From NCBI RefSeq assembly GCF_045984285.3, contig NZ_JBJQIK030000016.1, positions 1 to 64,000 of the forward strand: a stretch of 64,000 nt of DNA, in the 5' to 3' direction. Made by a program: the position numbers and the translations under genes. Positions 8,024-16,148 of the stretch are shown here, in pieces. Source of the stretch: Rugamonas sp045984285 (GTDB lineage Bacteria > Pseudomonadota > Gammaproteobacteria > Burkholderiales > Burkholderiaceae_D). Position 1 is the stretch's first letter. Each line of letters opens with the position of its first letter. Under the pieces are notes generated by a model. That model made no database searches. It saw only the letters and a list, made by a program, of their open reading frames with translations, and was not told the DNA's origin.

Positions 8024-8328
8024 ACCAGCGCGGCGGGGGGAATCACGATGACAATCGGTGCTGGCGCGGCCTGGGCCGTAGCAGCCGGCACGGTGCGTGG
8101 CACGGCGTTGTTCATGACGAAAGCTACCAGCGTCACGAACAATGCCAGCGTGGCGGACGCGATGCCGGCCGACCATTTTACGGTTTGCGCAATCGTCTGG
8201 TGCAGCTCGGCCTTGAGTTCTGCAAAGCGTGCATCGCTGTATTGCCGTTCGCTCTGGAAGCGGGCATCGATATATTCGCGCATGCCCTCAAAGCGTGCGT
8301 CAAAGTATTCGTGATCGGCAGTGGTCAT
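8005..8328 (-). CDS. Small coiled-coil tail-anchored membrane protein
   Basis: A 107-residue protein from the start with a strong AAGGAGG site. The N-terminal half is a charged helix with three evenly spaced copies of a DARF-centred repeat (YFDARFEGM, YIDARFQSE, YSDARFAEL), giving a likely coiled coil. One membrane helix follows (about residues 60-80) and then a Pro/Ala-rich tail. Family unknown; the repeat pattern resembles DUF1640-like membrane-linked coiled coils only loosely. It is transcribed toward the LysR gene and overlaps its end. Confidence 0.7.
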   Translation of the reverse strand: MTTADHEYFDARFEGMREYIDARFQSERQYSDARFAELKAELHQTIAQTVKWSAGIASATLALFVTLVAFVMNNAVPRTVPAATAQAAPAPIVIVIPPAALVQAPKP

Positions 8329-8385
8329 GAAGGCCTCCTTCGATCCAGTGTAGTCCAAAACCGAAGGAGGCGAAGCTGATGTGGA

Positions 8386-9234
8386 TCAGGCGGACTTGAG
8401 GCCGGCCATCATCTCGCCCAGCCGCACCGGGCCGGCCGGTTGCCATGCTGGATTGAACTGCAGCGTGTCTTTCGGGAACAGCATCACTACGGTGGAGCCC
8501 AGCAGGAAGCGGCCCAGTTCCTCGCCTTTTTTCAGCACGATATTCTGGTCGGCATAAGTCCACTCGGCGATATTCGGCTGGCGCGGCGGGTTCACCACCC
8601 CGTGCCATACGGTGGCCATGCTGCCCACGATCGTCGCGCCCACCAGCGTCATCACGAAGGGGCCGGACGCCGTATCGAACACGCACACCACGCGCTCATT
8701 GCGCGCAAACAGGCCGGGAATGCCGCGCGCCGTGGTCGGGTTCACGGAGAACAGCTCGCCCGGAATATAGATCATGCGCGTCAGCTTGCCGTCGCAGGGC
8801 ATGTGGATGCGGTGGTAGTCGCGCGGGCTCAGGTAGAGATTCGCGAAACTGCCATGGCGGAACTGTTCGGCCAGCGCGCGGTCGCCGCCCACCAGCGCGG
8901 TGGTGCTGAACTTGTGGCCCTTGGCCTGGAAAATCTGGTCGTCCTCGATGGCGCCGAACTGGCTGATGCGGCCATCCACCGGACAGATGAAGTCCGCATC
9001 GGCCAGCGGGCGCACGCCCGGCTTCAGGGCGCGCGTGAAGAATTCGTTGAAGCTGTGGTAGCTGGCGATATCCGGATTCTCGGCCTCGTCCATATTCACA
9101 TCGTACTTGCCCACGAACCAACGGATCAGGCGGGTGGTCATGGCGCCGCCTTTGTGCCCGGCCACGCGGCCGGCAAAATTGGTCAGCGCTCCCTTGGGAA
9201 GCAGGTACTGGGGCAGAACGGCCAAACGAGACAC
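8386..9234 (-). CDS. psd: Phosphatidylserine decarboxylase proenzyme
   Basis: A 282-residue pyruvoyl enzyme that makes phosphatidylethanolamine from phosphatidylserine in the inner membrane. The self-cleavage site LGST lies at residues 245-248, with Ser247 becoming the pyruvoyl group of the small alpha chain. YLSPRDYHRIHMP supplies a conserved His of the maturation triad. Length fits the type II/short proteobacterial class. The start is GTG, with AGGAAAA eight bases upstream; no in-frame ATG is placed better. It is transcribed away from the TonB receptor gene across a spacer that carries a perfect 20-base palindrome. Confidence 0.94.
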   Translation of the reverse strand: MSRLAVLPQYLLPKGALTNFAGRVAGHKGGAMTTRLIRWFVGKYDVNMDEAENPDIASYHSFNEFFTRALKPGVRPLADADFICPVDGRISQFGAIEDDQIFQAKGHKFSTTALVGGDRALAEQFRHGSFANLYLSPRDYHRIHMPCDGKLTRMIYIPGELFSVNPTTARGIPGLFARNERVVCVFDTASGPFVMTLVGATIVGSMATVWHGVVNPPRQPNIAEWTYADQNIVLKKGEELGRFLLGSTVVMLFPKDTLQFNPAWQPAGPVRLGEMMAGLKSA

Positions 9235-9296
9235 GATATGGTTTTCCTGTTAACACGGCGAACCGGCATTATAGCTGGCGCCATAGGGGAAGGAGG

Positions 9297-9316
9297 TCTA
9301 GAAAATATTTTCTAGA
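9297..9316. promoter_or_regulatory. Perfect 20-bp palindrome, candidate operator
   Basis: The sequence TCTAGAAAATATTTTCTAGA is its own reverse complement over all 20 bases. It lies between the divergent psd and TonB receptor genes, 67 bases before the receptor ATG, in the most AT-rich stretch of the area. It does not match the Fur consensus. A dimeric repressor or activator of the receptor gene would be a natural ligand (inference). Confidence 0.6.
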
Positions 9317-9383
9317 AAAGTGAACAAATTTTCCTGAAAGTAAGGGACAATACCGCTCCCTGACCAACTCATAGAAGTTAGCC

Positions 9384-11582
9384 ATGAACCGCCATACCCT
9401 GTTTCGCCTGACGCTCGCCGCAGCCGCGGTGGCCTCGGCATTCCAGTCGCACGCCCAAACGGTAAAGCCCGAAGACACTCCCAAGCCCGAAGCGAAAGCC
9501 CCGGCAAAGGAAATACAGAAGGTGGAAATCAAGGGCTCCACCGAAGCTTACGATCCGCGCCGCGATGACACGGCCAGCAAGATCGTCATCACCAACGAAG
9601 AGATCCTGCGTTACGGCGACACCTCCGTCAACGATGTGCTCAAGCGCGTGCCCGGCGTGACCGTGGGCGGCGCGGCAGGACGGGGCGGCGGCGAGATCCG
9701 CATGCGCGGCCTGGGCAGCGGCTATACGCAGATCCTGCTGAACGGCGAACGCGCGCCGGCCGGCTTCTCCATCGACAGCCTGTCGCCGGATGTCATCGAG
9801 CGCATCGAAGTGCTGCGCGCGGCCAGCGCCGAGTTCAGCACGCAATCGATCGCGGGCACCATCAACATCGTGCTCAAGAAAGCGATCAAGACCCAGCAGC
9901 GCGAAATCAAGGTCGGTGCAGGCAAGAGCCACGAGCAGTTCACGCCGAACGTCAGCCTGCAGATGTCGGACAAGATGGGCAAGATGTCGTATTCGCTGGG
10001 CGCCAATTTCTACCGGGGCATCTTCGAGCGCTCGTCGCCCGTGGTGGAAACTTTCGTGGATGCCGGCGGCGTGCTGCGTTCGCAGCGCAACACGCAGCAG
10101 ATCGACCACGCCAATCCGGAAGGCTTCAACCTGTCGCCGCGCCTGAACTGGACGCTGGAGAACGGCGATACGCTGACCTCGCAAACCTTCGTCAACCTGA
10201 ATAAATTCATCGGCAGCGCCGATGCGGATATCGACACGCCGGTCGGCCTGCCGCCGCGCTACCAGATCCGCGACGAGGACTTCAGCAACCACAACTTCTT
10301 TGCCCGCACGGACCTGAACTGGGTGCACAAGCTGTCCGGCGGCGGCAAGCTGGATACCAAGATCGGCATCAACGGCCTGCGCAATACCGGCACCTGGCAC
10401 CAGTTCGGCTATAACCAGAATGTGCTGCAGCGCGATGCCACGGTGCTCAGCAAGACGACGGAGAAGGGCTTCTCCACCACCGGCAAATATTCCTCGCCCC
10501 TGATTCCCAACCACGCGCTGGCGATGGGCTGGGACGGCGGCATCAACTGGCGCGAGGATTCGCGCATCGAGCGCGATGTGGACCTGCCGGGCAGCAGCCC
10601 CGAAAATACCGACGAAGGCTATGAGGCCAAGGTCAGCCGCATGGCGCTGTATGCCCAGGATGAATGGAACATCACGCCGCGCTGGTCCATGTATGTGGGC
10701 CTGCGCTGGGAAGGACTGTTCACGGAAAGCGAAGGCAATACCTTCGACAAGGTGAAGCAGAACAACAGCGTGTGGAGTCCCATCGCGCAAACCCTGTACA
10801 AGCTCCCGAACAGCAAGGACCAGCTGCGCCTGGCGCTCACGCGCACCTACAAGGCGCCGCAGGCCAGCAGCCTGATTCCGCGCCGCTTCACCTCCACCAA
10901 CAACTCGCAGACCGATCCGGACCGCCGCGGCAACCCGGACCTGAAGCCGGAGCTGGCATCCGGCATCGACGCCTCCTATGAACACTACTGGGCCGAGAAT
11001 GCGCTGTTCAGCGTGGCCGCATCGATGCGCCGCATCAATGGCTACACGCGTCCGGGCGTCTTCCTCGAAAACGGCCGCTGGGTGCTGACGCCGATGAACG
11101 ATGGCCACGCCACCACGCGCAGCATCGAGCTGGAAACGAAGTTCCCGCTCAGCGCCATCATGAAGGATGCGCCGTCGCTGGACCTGCGTGCGAGCGCCAA
11201 CCGCAACTGGTCCAAGGTGGATTCGGTGCCCGGTCCGGACAACCGCCTGGACCAGCAGGTGCCATTCTCGGCCACGCTGGGCGCGGACTACAAAACGAAG
11301 GACGGCAAGCTGTCGCTGGGCGGCAGCTACGCCTTCAAGACCGGCGGCTACGTGCAGACCACCGTGCAGCAGTCCACCTACCAGACCGTGCGCCGCGACC
11401 TCGATGTCTACGCGCTGTGGAAGTTCAATCCCAAGCTGCAGCTGCGGGTGGCGGCATCGAACCTGCTGGCGCAGGAGTTTGTGGCCGATTACGCCTACGC
11501 GGACGTCAGCGGCGTGCAGCGCCGGACCACGATCTTCCCCGGTTACGTGACGACGCGGGTAACGCTGGAAATGCGTTACTGA
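9384..11582 (+). CDS. TonB-dependent outer-membrane receptor
   Basis: A 732-residue outer-membrane transporter. A signal peptide ends near residue 27 (ASAFQSHAQT), a short Pro/Lys-rich linker follows, and then the plug domain with DVLKRVPGVTV, IRMRGLGSGYTQILLNGE and IERIEVLRAASAEFSTQSIAGTINIV. The remaining ~550 residues form the barrel and end in an aromatic (LEMRY), as expected for Bam-dependent insertion. The receptor is of the FepA/CirA-like general class, and the ligand is not known. There is no siderophore gene or regulator pair next to it. Transcription may be set by the palindrome upstream. Confidence 0.93.
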   Translation: MNRHTLFRLTLAAAAVASAFQSHAQTVKPEDTPKPEAKAPAKEIQKVEIKGSTEAYDPRRDDTASKIVITNEEILRYGDTSVNDVLKRVPGVTVGGAAGRGGGEIRMRGLGSGYTQILLNGERAPAGFSIDSLSPDVIERIEVLRAASAEFSTQSIAGTINIVLKKAIKTQQREIKVGAGKSHEQFTPNVSLQMSDKMGKMSYSLGANFYRGIFERSSPVVETFVDAGGVLRSQRNTQQIDHANPEGFNLSPRLNWTLENGDTLTSQTFVNLNKFIGSADADIDTPVGLPPRYQIRDEDFSNHNFFARTDLNWVHKLSGGGKLDTKIGINGLRNTGTWHQFGYNQNVLQRDATVLSKTTEKGFSTTGKYSSPLIPNHALAMGWDGGINWREDSRIERDVDLPGSSPENTDEGYEAKVSRMALYAQDEWNITPRWSMYVGLRWEGLFTESEGNTFDKVKQNNSVWSPIAQTLYKLPNSKDQLRLALTRTYKAPQASSLIPRRFTSTNNSQTDPDRRGNPDLKPELASGIDASYEHYWAENALFSVAASMRRINGYTRPGVFLENGRWVLTPMNDGHATTRSIELETKFPLSAIMKDAPSLDLRASANRNWSKVDSVPGPDNRLDQQVPFSATLGADYKTKDGKLSLGGSYAFKTGGYVQTTVQQSTYQTVRRDLDVYALWKFNPKLQLRVAASNLLAQEFVADYAYADVSGVQRRTTIFPGYVTTRVTLEMRY

Positions 11583-11609
11583 TTTCATAACAGGTGATAT
11601 CATCTGCGC

Positions 11610-11963
11610 ATGAGCCAACATAGTTTCACGCCAGCTGATTCACCGAATGAAGTCCTGAACCAGGCGCTAGCCGAGGTGCGCGATCTGCAGCGCACCGTCG
11701 TCGCGCTGCGCGCCGAGCTGGAATCGGTGCATGCCGAACGCCAGCGCATGGCGCAGGACGCGGTATCGGGCGCCCAGTCCGAAATCGTCCAGCTGCGGGA
11801 AACCATCGTGGCCCTGCGCGCGGAACTGGAGCGGCTCACGCTGGAGAAGGGCGAAGCCCTGCAGCAGGCCGCAGCCGCCCACCGCGCCGAAAACCTGCAG
11901 CTGCACGACACCATCCGCGCCCTGCGCGACGCACTGGAAGCCCAGGCTTCCGCGAAAGCCTGA
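11610..11963 (+). CDS. Short all-helical coiled-coil protein
   Basis: A 117-residue protein made almost wholly of heptad repeats (LNQALAEVRDLQRTVVALRAEL, in two related blocks: VVALRAELESVHAER and IVALRAELERLTLEK), so a dimeric coiled coil is predicted. There is no signal peptide or membrane segment. It ends 4 bases before the adenylate cyclase gene and is surely co-transcribed with it. It may scaffold or regulate the cyclase, but nothing in the sequence proves that. Confidence 0.75.
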   Translation: MSQHSFTPADSPNEVLNQALAEVRDLQRTVVALRAELESVHAERQRMAQDAVSGAQSEIVQLRETIVALRAELERLTLEKGEALQQAAAAHRAENLQLHDTIRALRDALEAQASAKA

Positions 11964-11967
11964 GACC

Positions 11968-14238
11968 ATGGACGGTATGGCCGATCCTGCCCCACAAGCC
12001 CAGAGCCGCCGGCTGCGCCAGGTCGAGCTGCTGCTCGAAGTGTCGCGCCGCATGGCGTCCTACGATACGCTCGACGAAATCCTGAATGCCCTGGTCGAGG
12101 TCACGACCGAGCAGCTGGGCGCGGAACGGGGCACGCTGTTCCTGAACGATGCGGAGACCAATGAGCTGTTCTCGCGCGTCGCCCAGGGCAATATCCAGCG
12201 CGAGATCCGCTTCCTGAACCATGTGGGTATCGCCGGCCATGTGTTCACCACCGGCGAGCCGCTGCTGATTCCGGACGCCTATGCCGACCCGCGCTTCAAC
12301 CGTTCGGTGGATGAACAGACCGGCTTCGTTACGCGCAATATCCTGTGCGTGCCGATCCGCACCGTGAAGGGCGAGATCATCGGCGTGGCGCAGACGCTGA
12401 ACAAGCTCAAGGGCAAGTTCACGAAGGCCGACCTGGAAATGCTGGGCGCGCTGACCACCCAGGGCACGCTGGCGCTGCAAAGCGCGCGCTTCCTGGAGAG
12501 CATGAAAAAGGTGCGCCAGCAGGAGATGGAGTTCATCGACGTGGTCTCCGAAGTCACGGCCGACATCAAGCTCGGCTCCCTGCTGCAGCGCGTAATGGGA
12601 GAGGCCACGCGCCTGCTGAATGCCGACCGTTCCACGCTGTTCCTGAATGACGAGAAAACGGGCGAGCTGTGGTCGCAGGTGGGGCAGGGGCTGGAGTCCA
12701 TGCAGATCCGCCTGCCGAATACGGCGGGCATCGCGGGCGCCGTGTTCACCTCCAGCAAAACGATCAATATCCCCTACGCCTACGCGGACCTGCGCTTCAA
12801 CCCGGCCTTCGACAAGCGCACCGGCTATTTCACGCGCTCCATCCTGTGCGTCCCCATCATCAACAAGAACGGAAAGACCATCGGCGTTACGCAGGTGCTG
12901 AACAAGCGCGGCGGCCCGTTCACGGCGGAAGACGAGTCCCGCCTGCGCGCCTTCACCGCGCAGATCTCGATTGCGCTGGAAAACGCCAAGCTGTTCGCGG
13001 ACGTGCAGCAGATGAAGAACTATAACGAGGCCATGCTGGAGTCCATGTCCAACGGCGTGATCACGATGGACGGCGACGGCAAGATCGTCACCTGCAACGC
13101 CGCCGGCCTGCGCATCTTCCGCGCCGGCAGCGCGGACGTGATCGGGCGCAGCGCTGCGGACTTCTTCAACGGCCCCAATGCCTGGCTGCTGGAGCGCATC
13201 AAACAGGTGGAAAGCTCGCAGGAGACCGAGCAGCTGATGGATGCGGAACTGATCGTCGGCGAGGACAGGATCTCGGCCAATGTGTCGATGCAGCCCTTGC
13301 TGTCGGTGGAGAAGAAGAGCATCGGCTCGATGATCATGATCGAGGACATCTCCAGCGAGAAGCGCCTGCGCGCCACCATGTCGCGCTACATGGATCCCGG
13401 CATCGCCAGCCAGATGATTAATGAAGGCGCCGATATGCTGGGCGGGAAGAACGTGCTGGCAACCGTGCTGTTCTCCGATATCCGCAGCTTCACCACCATT
13501 ACCGAGCAGTTGGGCGCGCAGGGCACGGTGGCCATGCTGAACGAGTACTTCACGCTGATGGTGGACTGCATCCAGCGCGAAGAGGGCATGCTGGACAAGT
13601 TCATCGGCGACGCCATCATGGCCGCCTTCGGCATCCCGGTCGGCCATGAAGACGATGCCGACCGCGCCGTGCGTACCTCCATTGCCATGATCCGCGCGCT
13701 GCAGGCCTGGAACGCCCAGCGTGCGGGCGAGGGCAAGCCGCCGGTCGATATCGGCATCGGCCTGAATACCGACCAGGTAGTGTCCGGCAATATCGGGTCC
13801 AAGAAGCGCATGGACTACACCATCATCGGCGACGGCGTTAACCTTGCCGCGCGCCTGGAGTCGGCCTGCAAGCAGTATGGCGCGCGCATCCTGATCAGTG
13901 AATTCACCTACCGCGCCCTGCGCGGCACCTACCGCACCCGCGAACTGGATATCGTGGTGGTGCAGGGCAAGACCAAACCGGTGTCGATTTACGAAGTGCT
14001 GGACTTCCACACCGCCGACAGCTATCCGCACCTGGTGGACGCCATGGGCCTGTTCCGCGACGGGCTGGATGCCTACCGCAACCGGCGCTGGATGCAGGCC
14101 TGGGAGCTGTTCACGCGTGTGCTGTCGCTGAACCCGAACGACAAGGCTGCCCTCATGTATGTCGAGCGCTGCGACGAGCTTGCCGCGAAGCCGCCGCCCG
14201 ATGACTGGGACGGCACCTACGTCATGCGCAGCAAATAA
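11968..14238 (+). CDS. GAF-GAF-PAS class III adenylate cyclase
   Basis: A 756-residue soluble signalling enzyme. Two GAF domains (about residues 30-175 and 200-345) share the FNxxxDxxTG(F/Y)xTRxILCVP signature seen in cyclic-nucleotide-binding GAFs. A PAS domain follows (350-460), then a class III cyclase domain (475-665) and a TPR-like tail. Metal ligands are Asp504 (LFSDIRSFT) and Asp548 (DKFIGDA). Lys544 and Asp616 are the adenine-specifying pair, and Asn625/Arg629 the transition-state pair, so cAMP production is expected. The start at MDGMADP follows the coiled-coil gene by 4 bases; the LysR gene follows after another 4. Confidence 0.93.
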   Translation: MDGMADPAPQAQSRRLRQVELLLEVSRRMASYDTLDEILNALVEVTTEQLGAERGTLFLNDAETNELFSRVAQGNIQREIRFLNHVGIAGHVFTTGEPLLIPDAYADPRFNRSVDEQTGFVTRNILCVPIRTVKGEIIGVAQTLNKLKGKFTKADLEMLGALTTQGTLALQSARFLESMKKVRQQEMEFIDVVSEVTADIKLGSLLQRVMGEATRLLNADRSTLFLNDEKTGELWSQVGQGLESMQIRLPNTAGIAGAVFTSSKTINIPYAYADLRFNPAFDKRTGYFTRSILCVPIINKNGKTIGVTQVLNKRGGPFTAEDESRLRAFTAQISIALENAKLFADVQQMKNYNEAMLESMSNGVITMDGDGKIVTCNAAGLRIFRAGSADVIGRSAADFFNGPNAWLLERIKQVESSQETEQLMDAELIVGEDRISANVSMQPLLSVEKKSIGSMIMIEDISSEKRLRATMSRYMDPGIASQMINEGADMLGGKNVLATVLFSDIRSFTTITEQLGAQGTVAMLNEYFTLMVDCIQREEGMLDKFIGDAIMAAFGIPVGHEDDADRAVRTSIAMIRALQAWNAQRAGEGKPPVDIGIGLNTDQVVSGNIGSKKRMDYTIIGDGVNLAARLESACKQYGARILISEFTYRALRGTYRTRELDIVVVQGKTKPVSIYEVLDFHTADSYPHLVDAMGLFRDGLDAYRNRRWMQAWELFTRVLSLNPNDKAALMYVERCDELAAKPPPDDWDGTYVMRSK

Positions 14239-14242
14239 GGCC

Positions 14243-15163
14243 ATGAAGATCCCGCGCAGCACGCTCGAGCAATGGCAGGTTCTGCAAGCCATCGTGGAGT
14301 GCGGGGGCTACGCGCAGGCGGCGGAGGCGCTGCACCGCAGCCAGTCTTCCGTCAGCTATATGGTGGCCAGGCTGCAGGAGCAGCTGGGCGTGGAGCTGCT
14401 GGAAATCGACGGCCGCCGTGCGAAGCTCACCAGCACCGGCGAAACCCTGCTGCGGCGCGCACGCGAACTGCTGGACGACGCCTTTGCGCTGGAAGACCTG
14501 GCCGGCCGCCTCAATGCCGGCTGGGAGGCCGAGCTGCGCTTCGCGGTGGACAGCCTGTTCCCCAGCCCCTTGCTGATCGAGATCCTGCGCGAGTTCGAAC
14601 CACTGGCCCGCCATACCCGCGTCAATATGGAAGAGGTGATCCTGTCCGAAGCGGAGGATGTGCTGATCGGGAAGCGTGCCGATATCGTCATCGCGCACCG
14701 GGTGCCGGCCGGCTTCCTCTCCGATCCGCTGCTGGATGTGGAGTTCATCGCCGTGGCGCATCCCGCCCATCCGCTGCATGCCCTGAACCGCAGGCTGGGC
14801 GAGGAAGACCTGATGCGCCACCTGCACATGGTGGTGCGCGACACGGGCGTGAACAACCCGCGCGACCTGGGCTGGCTGGGAAGCACGCAGCGCTGGACCG
14901 TCACCAGTCCCGCCACCCGCCTTGAAATGATCTGCGGCGGCCTTGGCTTCGGCTGGCTGGCCGCGCACAAGGTGCAGGAGCACCTCGCCTCGGGCAGCCT
15001 GAAGGAGCTGCCGCTGGGTTCCGGCGGCCGGCGCCGCGTGCCGCTGCAGCTGGTGGTGGCCAACGCCGAGCGTCCCGGCCCCGCCGCCTGCCAGCTGGTG
15101 GCCATCATCCGCGAGGTCGTGGCCCGCCATGCAAGGCCGACGGGCGGCTGTCCCGAGATTTAA
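14243..15163 (+). CDS. LysR-family transcriptional regulator
   Basis: A 306-residue LysR protein. The HTH reads AIVECGGYAQAAEALHRSQSS, then VSYMVARLQEQLG, and the effector domain starts near residue 90. It begins 4 bases after the cyclase stop codon and so is the third gene of a tight unit with the coiled-coil protein and the cyclase. This is unusual, as most LysR genes are divergent from their target. Its target is not evident; it may regulate its own operon or a distant one. The start at MKIPRST is set by the neighbouring stop codon. Confidence 0.9.
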   Translation: MKIPRSTLEQWQVLQAIVECGGYAQAAEALHRSQSSVSYMVARLQEQLGVELLEIDGRRAKLTSTGETLLRRARELLDDAFALEDLAGRLNAGWEAELRFAVDSLFPSPLLIEILREFEPLARHTRVNMEEVILSEAEDVLIGKRADIVIAHRVPAGFLSDPLLDVEFIAVAHPAHPLHALNRRLGEEDLMRHLHMVVRDTGVNNPRDLGWLGSTQRWTVTSPATRLEMICGGLGFGWLAAHKVQEHLASGSLKELPLGSGGRRRVPLQLVVANAERPGPAACQLVAIIREVVARHARPTGGCPEI

Positions 15164-15338
15164 TATTCCGGCCTTAATGCCCGGATTGTTGCTTTCATAT
15201 CGCGCCGATAAGAAATTTAATGTGAATTAAGAATATTGGAAAATATCTGGAGTATTTTGGAAATCTTATGGTAAATTGACGTCTTTCTGAATTCTCACAC
15301 ATTCTCACACGCCGTAATACCCATAAAGGATATAAGAG
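15164..15338 (+). promoter_or_regulatory. AT-rich upstream region of the H-NS-type gene
   Basis: This 175-base spacer is strikingly AT-rich against the GC-rich background and lies directly before an H-NS-type gene. It holds an exact tandem repeat of ATTCTCACAC (15291-15300 and 15301-15310) and a TTGACG hexamer (15276-15281) that could be a -35 box, though no good -10 lies at 17 bases. AT-rich curved DNA is the preferred target of H-NS, so autoregulation is likely (inference). An AAGGATATAAG ribosome site precedes the ATG. Confidence 0.6.
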
Positions 15339-15632
15339 ATGACGACCTACCAGGAAATCCAGTCCAAGATCGCTGAACTGCAGAAGCAGGCTGAATCGGC
15401 GCGCAAGAATGAAATCACCCAGGCCAAGGAAAAAATTGCGGCCATCATGCGCGAATATAACCTGACGCTGGCCGATCTGGGCCCGGCCGTGAAGAGCGCG
15501 AAACCGGTCAAGCCGCGCGCGCCGGTGCCGATGAAATACCGCGACGATAAGACCGGCCAGACCTGGACCGGCCGCGGCCGCGCACCGAAGTGGCTGGAAG
15601 GCCGCAACAAGGAAGACTTCCTGATTAAATAA
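15339..15632 (+). CDS. H-NS family nucleoid-associated protein
   Basis: A 97-residue H-NS/Bv3F-type protein that binds and silences AT-rich DNA. The N-terminal half is an oligomerising helix (IAELQKQAESARKNEI). A Lys/Pro-rich linker (about residues 50-65) follows, then the C-terminal DNA-binding motif TWTGRGRAPKWL (about 76-87), whose GRGRAP core inserts in the minor groove. Length is normal for betaproteobacterial members. The AT-rich region before it suggests self-repression. Confidence 0.93.
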   Translation: MTTYQEIQSKIAELQKQAESARKNEITQAKEKIAAIMREYNLTLADLGPAVKSAKPVKPRAPVPMKYRDDKTGQTWTGRGRAPKWLEGRNKEDFLIK

Positions 15633-15658
15633 GCAGGCCTTGCGGGACGGGCGGGATA

Positions 15659-16036
15659 TTAGTTCCCGTTGATACTGAGGATATTCCCGTCCGGATCCCG
15701 GAACCAGGCGACTTTCATTGTATCCGCCACATGAATGTCGCCTTTCAGTTGTAATCCCGGCAGCTCATAGCGCTCGAATGCCACGCCCCGCGCTTTGAGC
15801 GCCGCCACGATTTCCTCTATCTCATCGCCCACACTCCACGTGGCGCTGGTCGCCTTATTGCTGGAGGCGTACTGCGAGCGGTACACGATTATCTGTGAAC
15901 TGCCGCTCAAATAAGTGACGGCTTCTTCGCCTTCACGCCCATTCTCCTGTAGTCCCAGCGTGCCGCCATAAAAGGCATGCGCCCTGGCCAGGTCGCTGAC
16001 GGCAATAGTCGCCATGGCTTCGTTATTTGCAAGCAT
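15659..16036 (-). CDS. VOC (glyoxalase/dioxygenase-fold) protein
   Basis: A 125-residue single vicinal-oxygen-chelate domain protein. Seen: IAVSDLARAHAFYGGTLGL at the N-terminus and the C-terminal WFRDPDGNILSINGN signature. The usual first metal His is replaced, and the C-terminal Glu is also not obvious, so it may be a binding protein rather than a metal enzyme. CAGGAG precedes the ATG. It is transcribed away from the amidohydrolase gene. Substrate is unknown. Confidence 0.85.
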   Translation of the reverse strand: MLANNEAMATIAVSDLARAHAFYGGTLGLQENGREGEEAVTYLSGSSQIIVYRSQYASSNKATSATWSVGDEIEEIVAALKARGVAFERYELPGLQLKGDIHVADTMKVAWFRDPDGNILSINGN

Positions 16037-16148
16037 GGAAAGCTCCTGATTAAAAGTGGCTCACCCGCGCAGGCTAACAATGATTTTCTTGCCGCAGCGC
16101 CGCTTTGCTCCTTATCATGCCTGCTTGCCAAATAAGAAGGGAGATCAG

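Noticed and set aside
9378..11621. Minus-strand open frame of 747 codons over the TonB receptor
   Set aside because: It mirrors a receptor gene with clear signal, plug and barrel motifs. The antisense product is rich in His, Arg, Gln and Ala without domains, the usual shadow of GC-rich coding DNA.
11836..14292. Minus-strand open frame of 818 codons over the cyclase gene
   Set aside because: Antisense to a gene with full GAF and cyclase motifs; no family features, so a codon-bias artefact.
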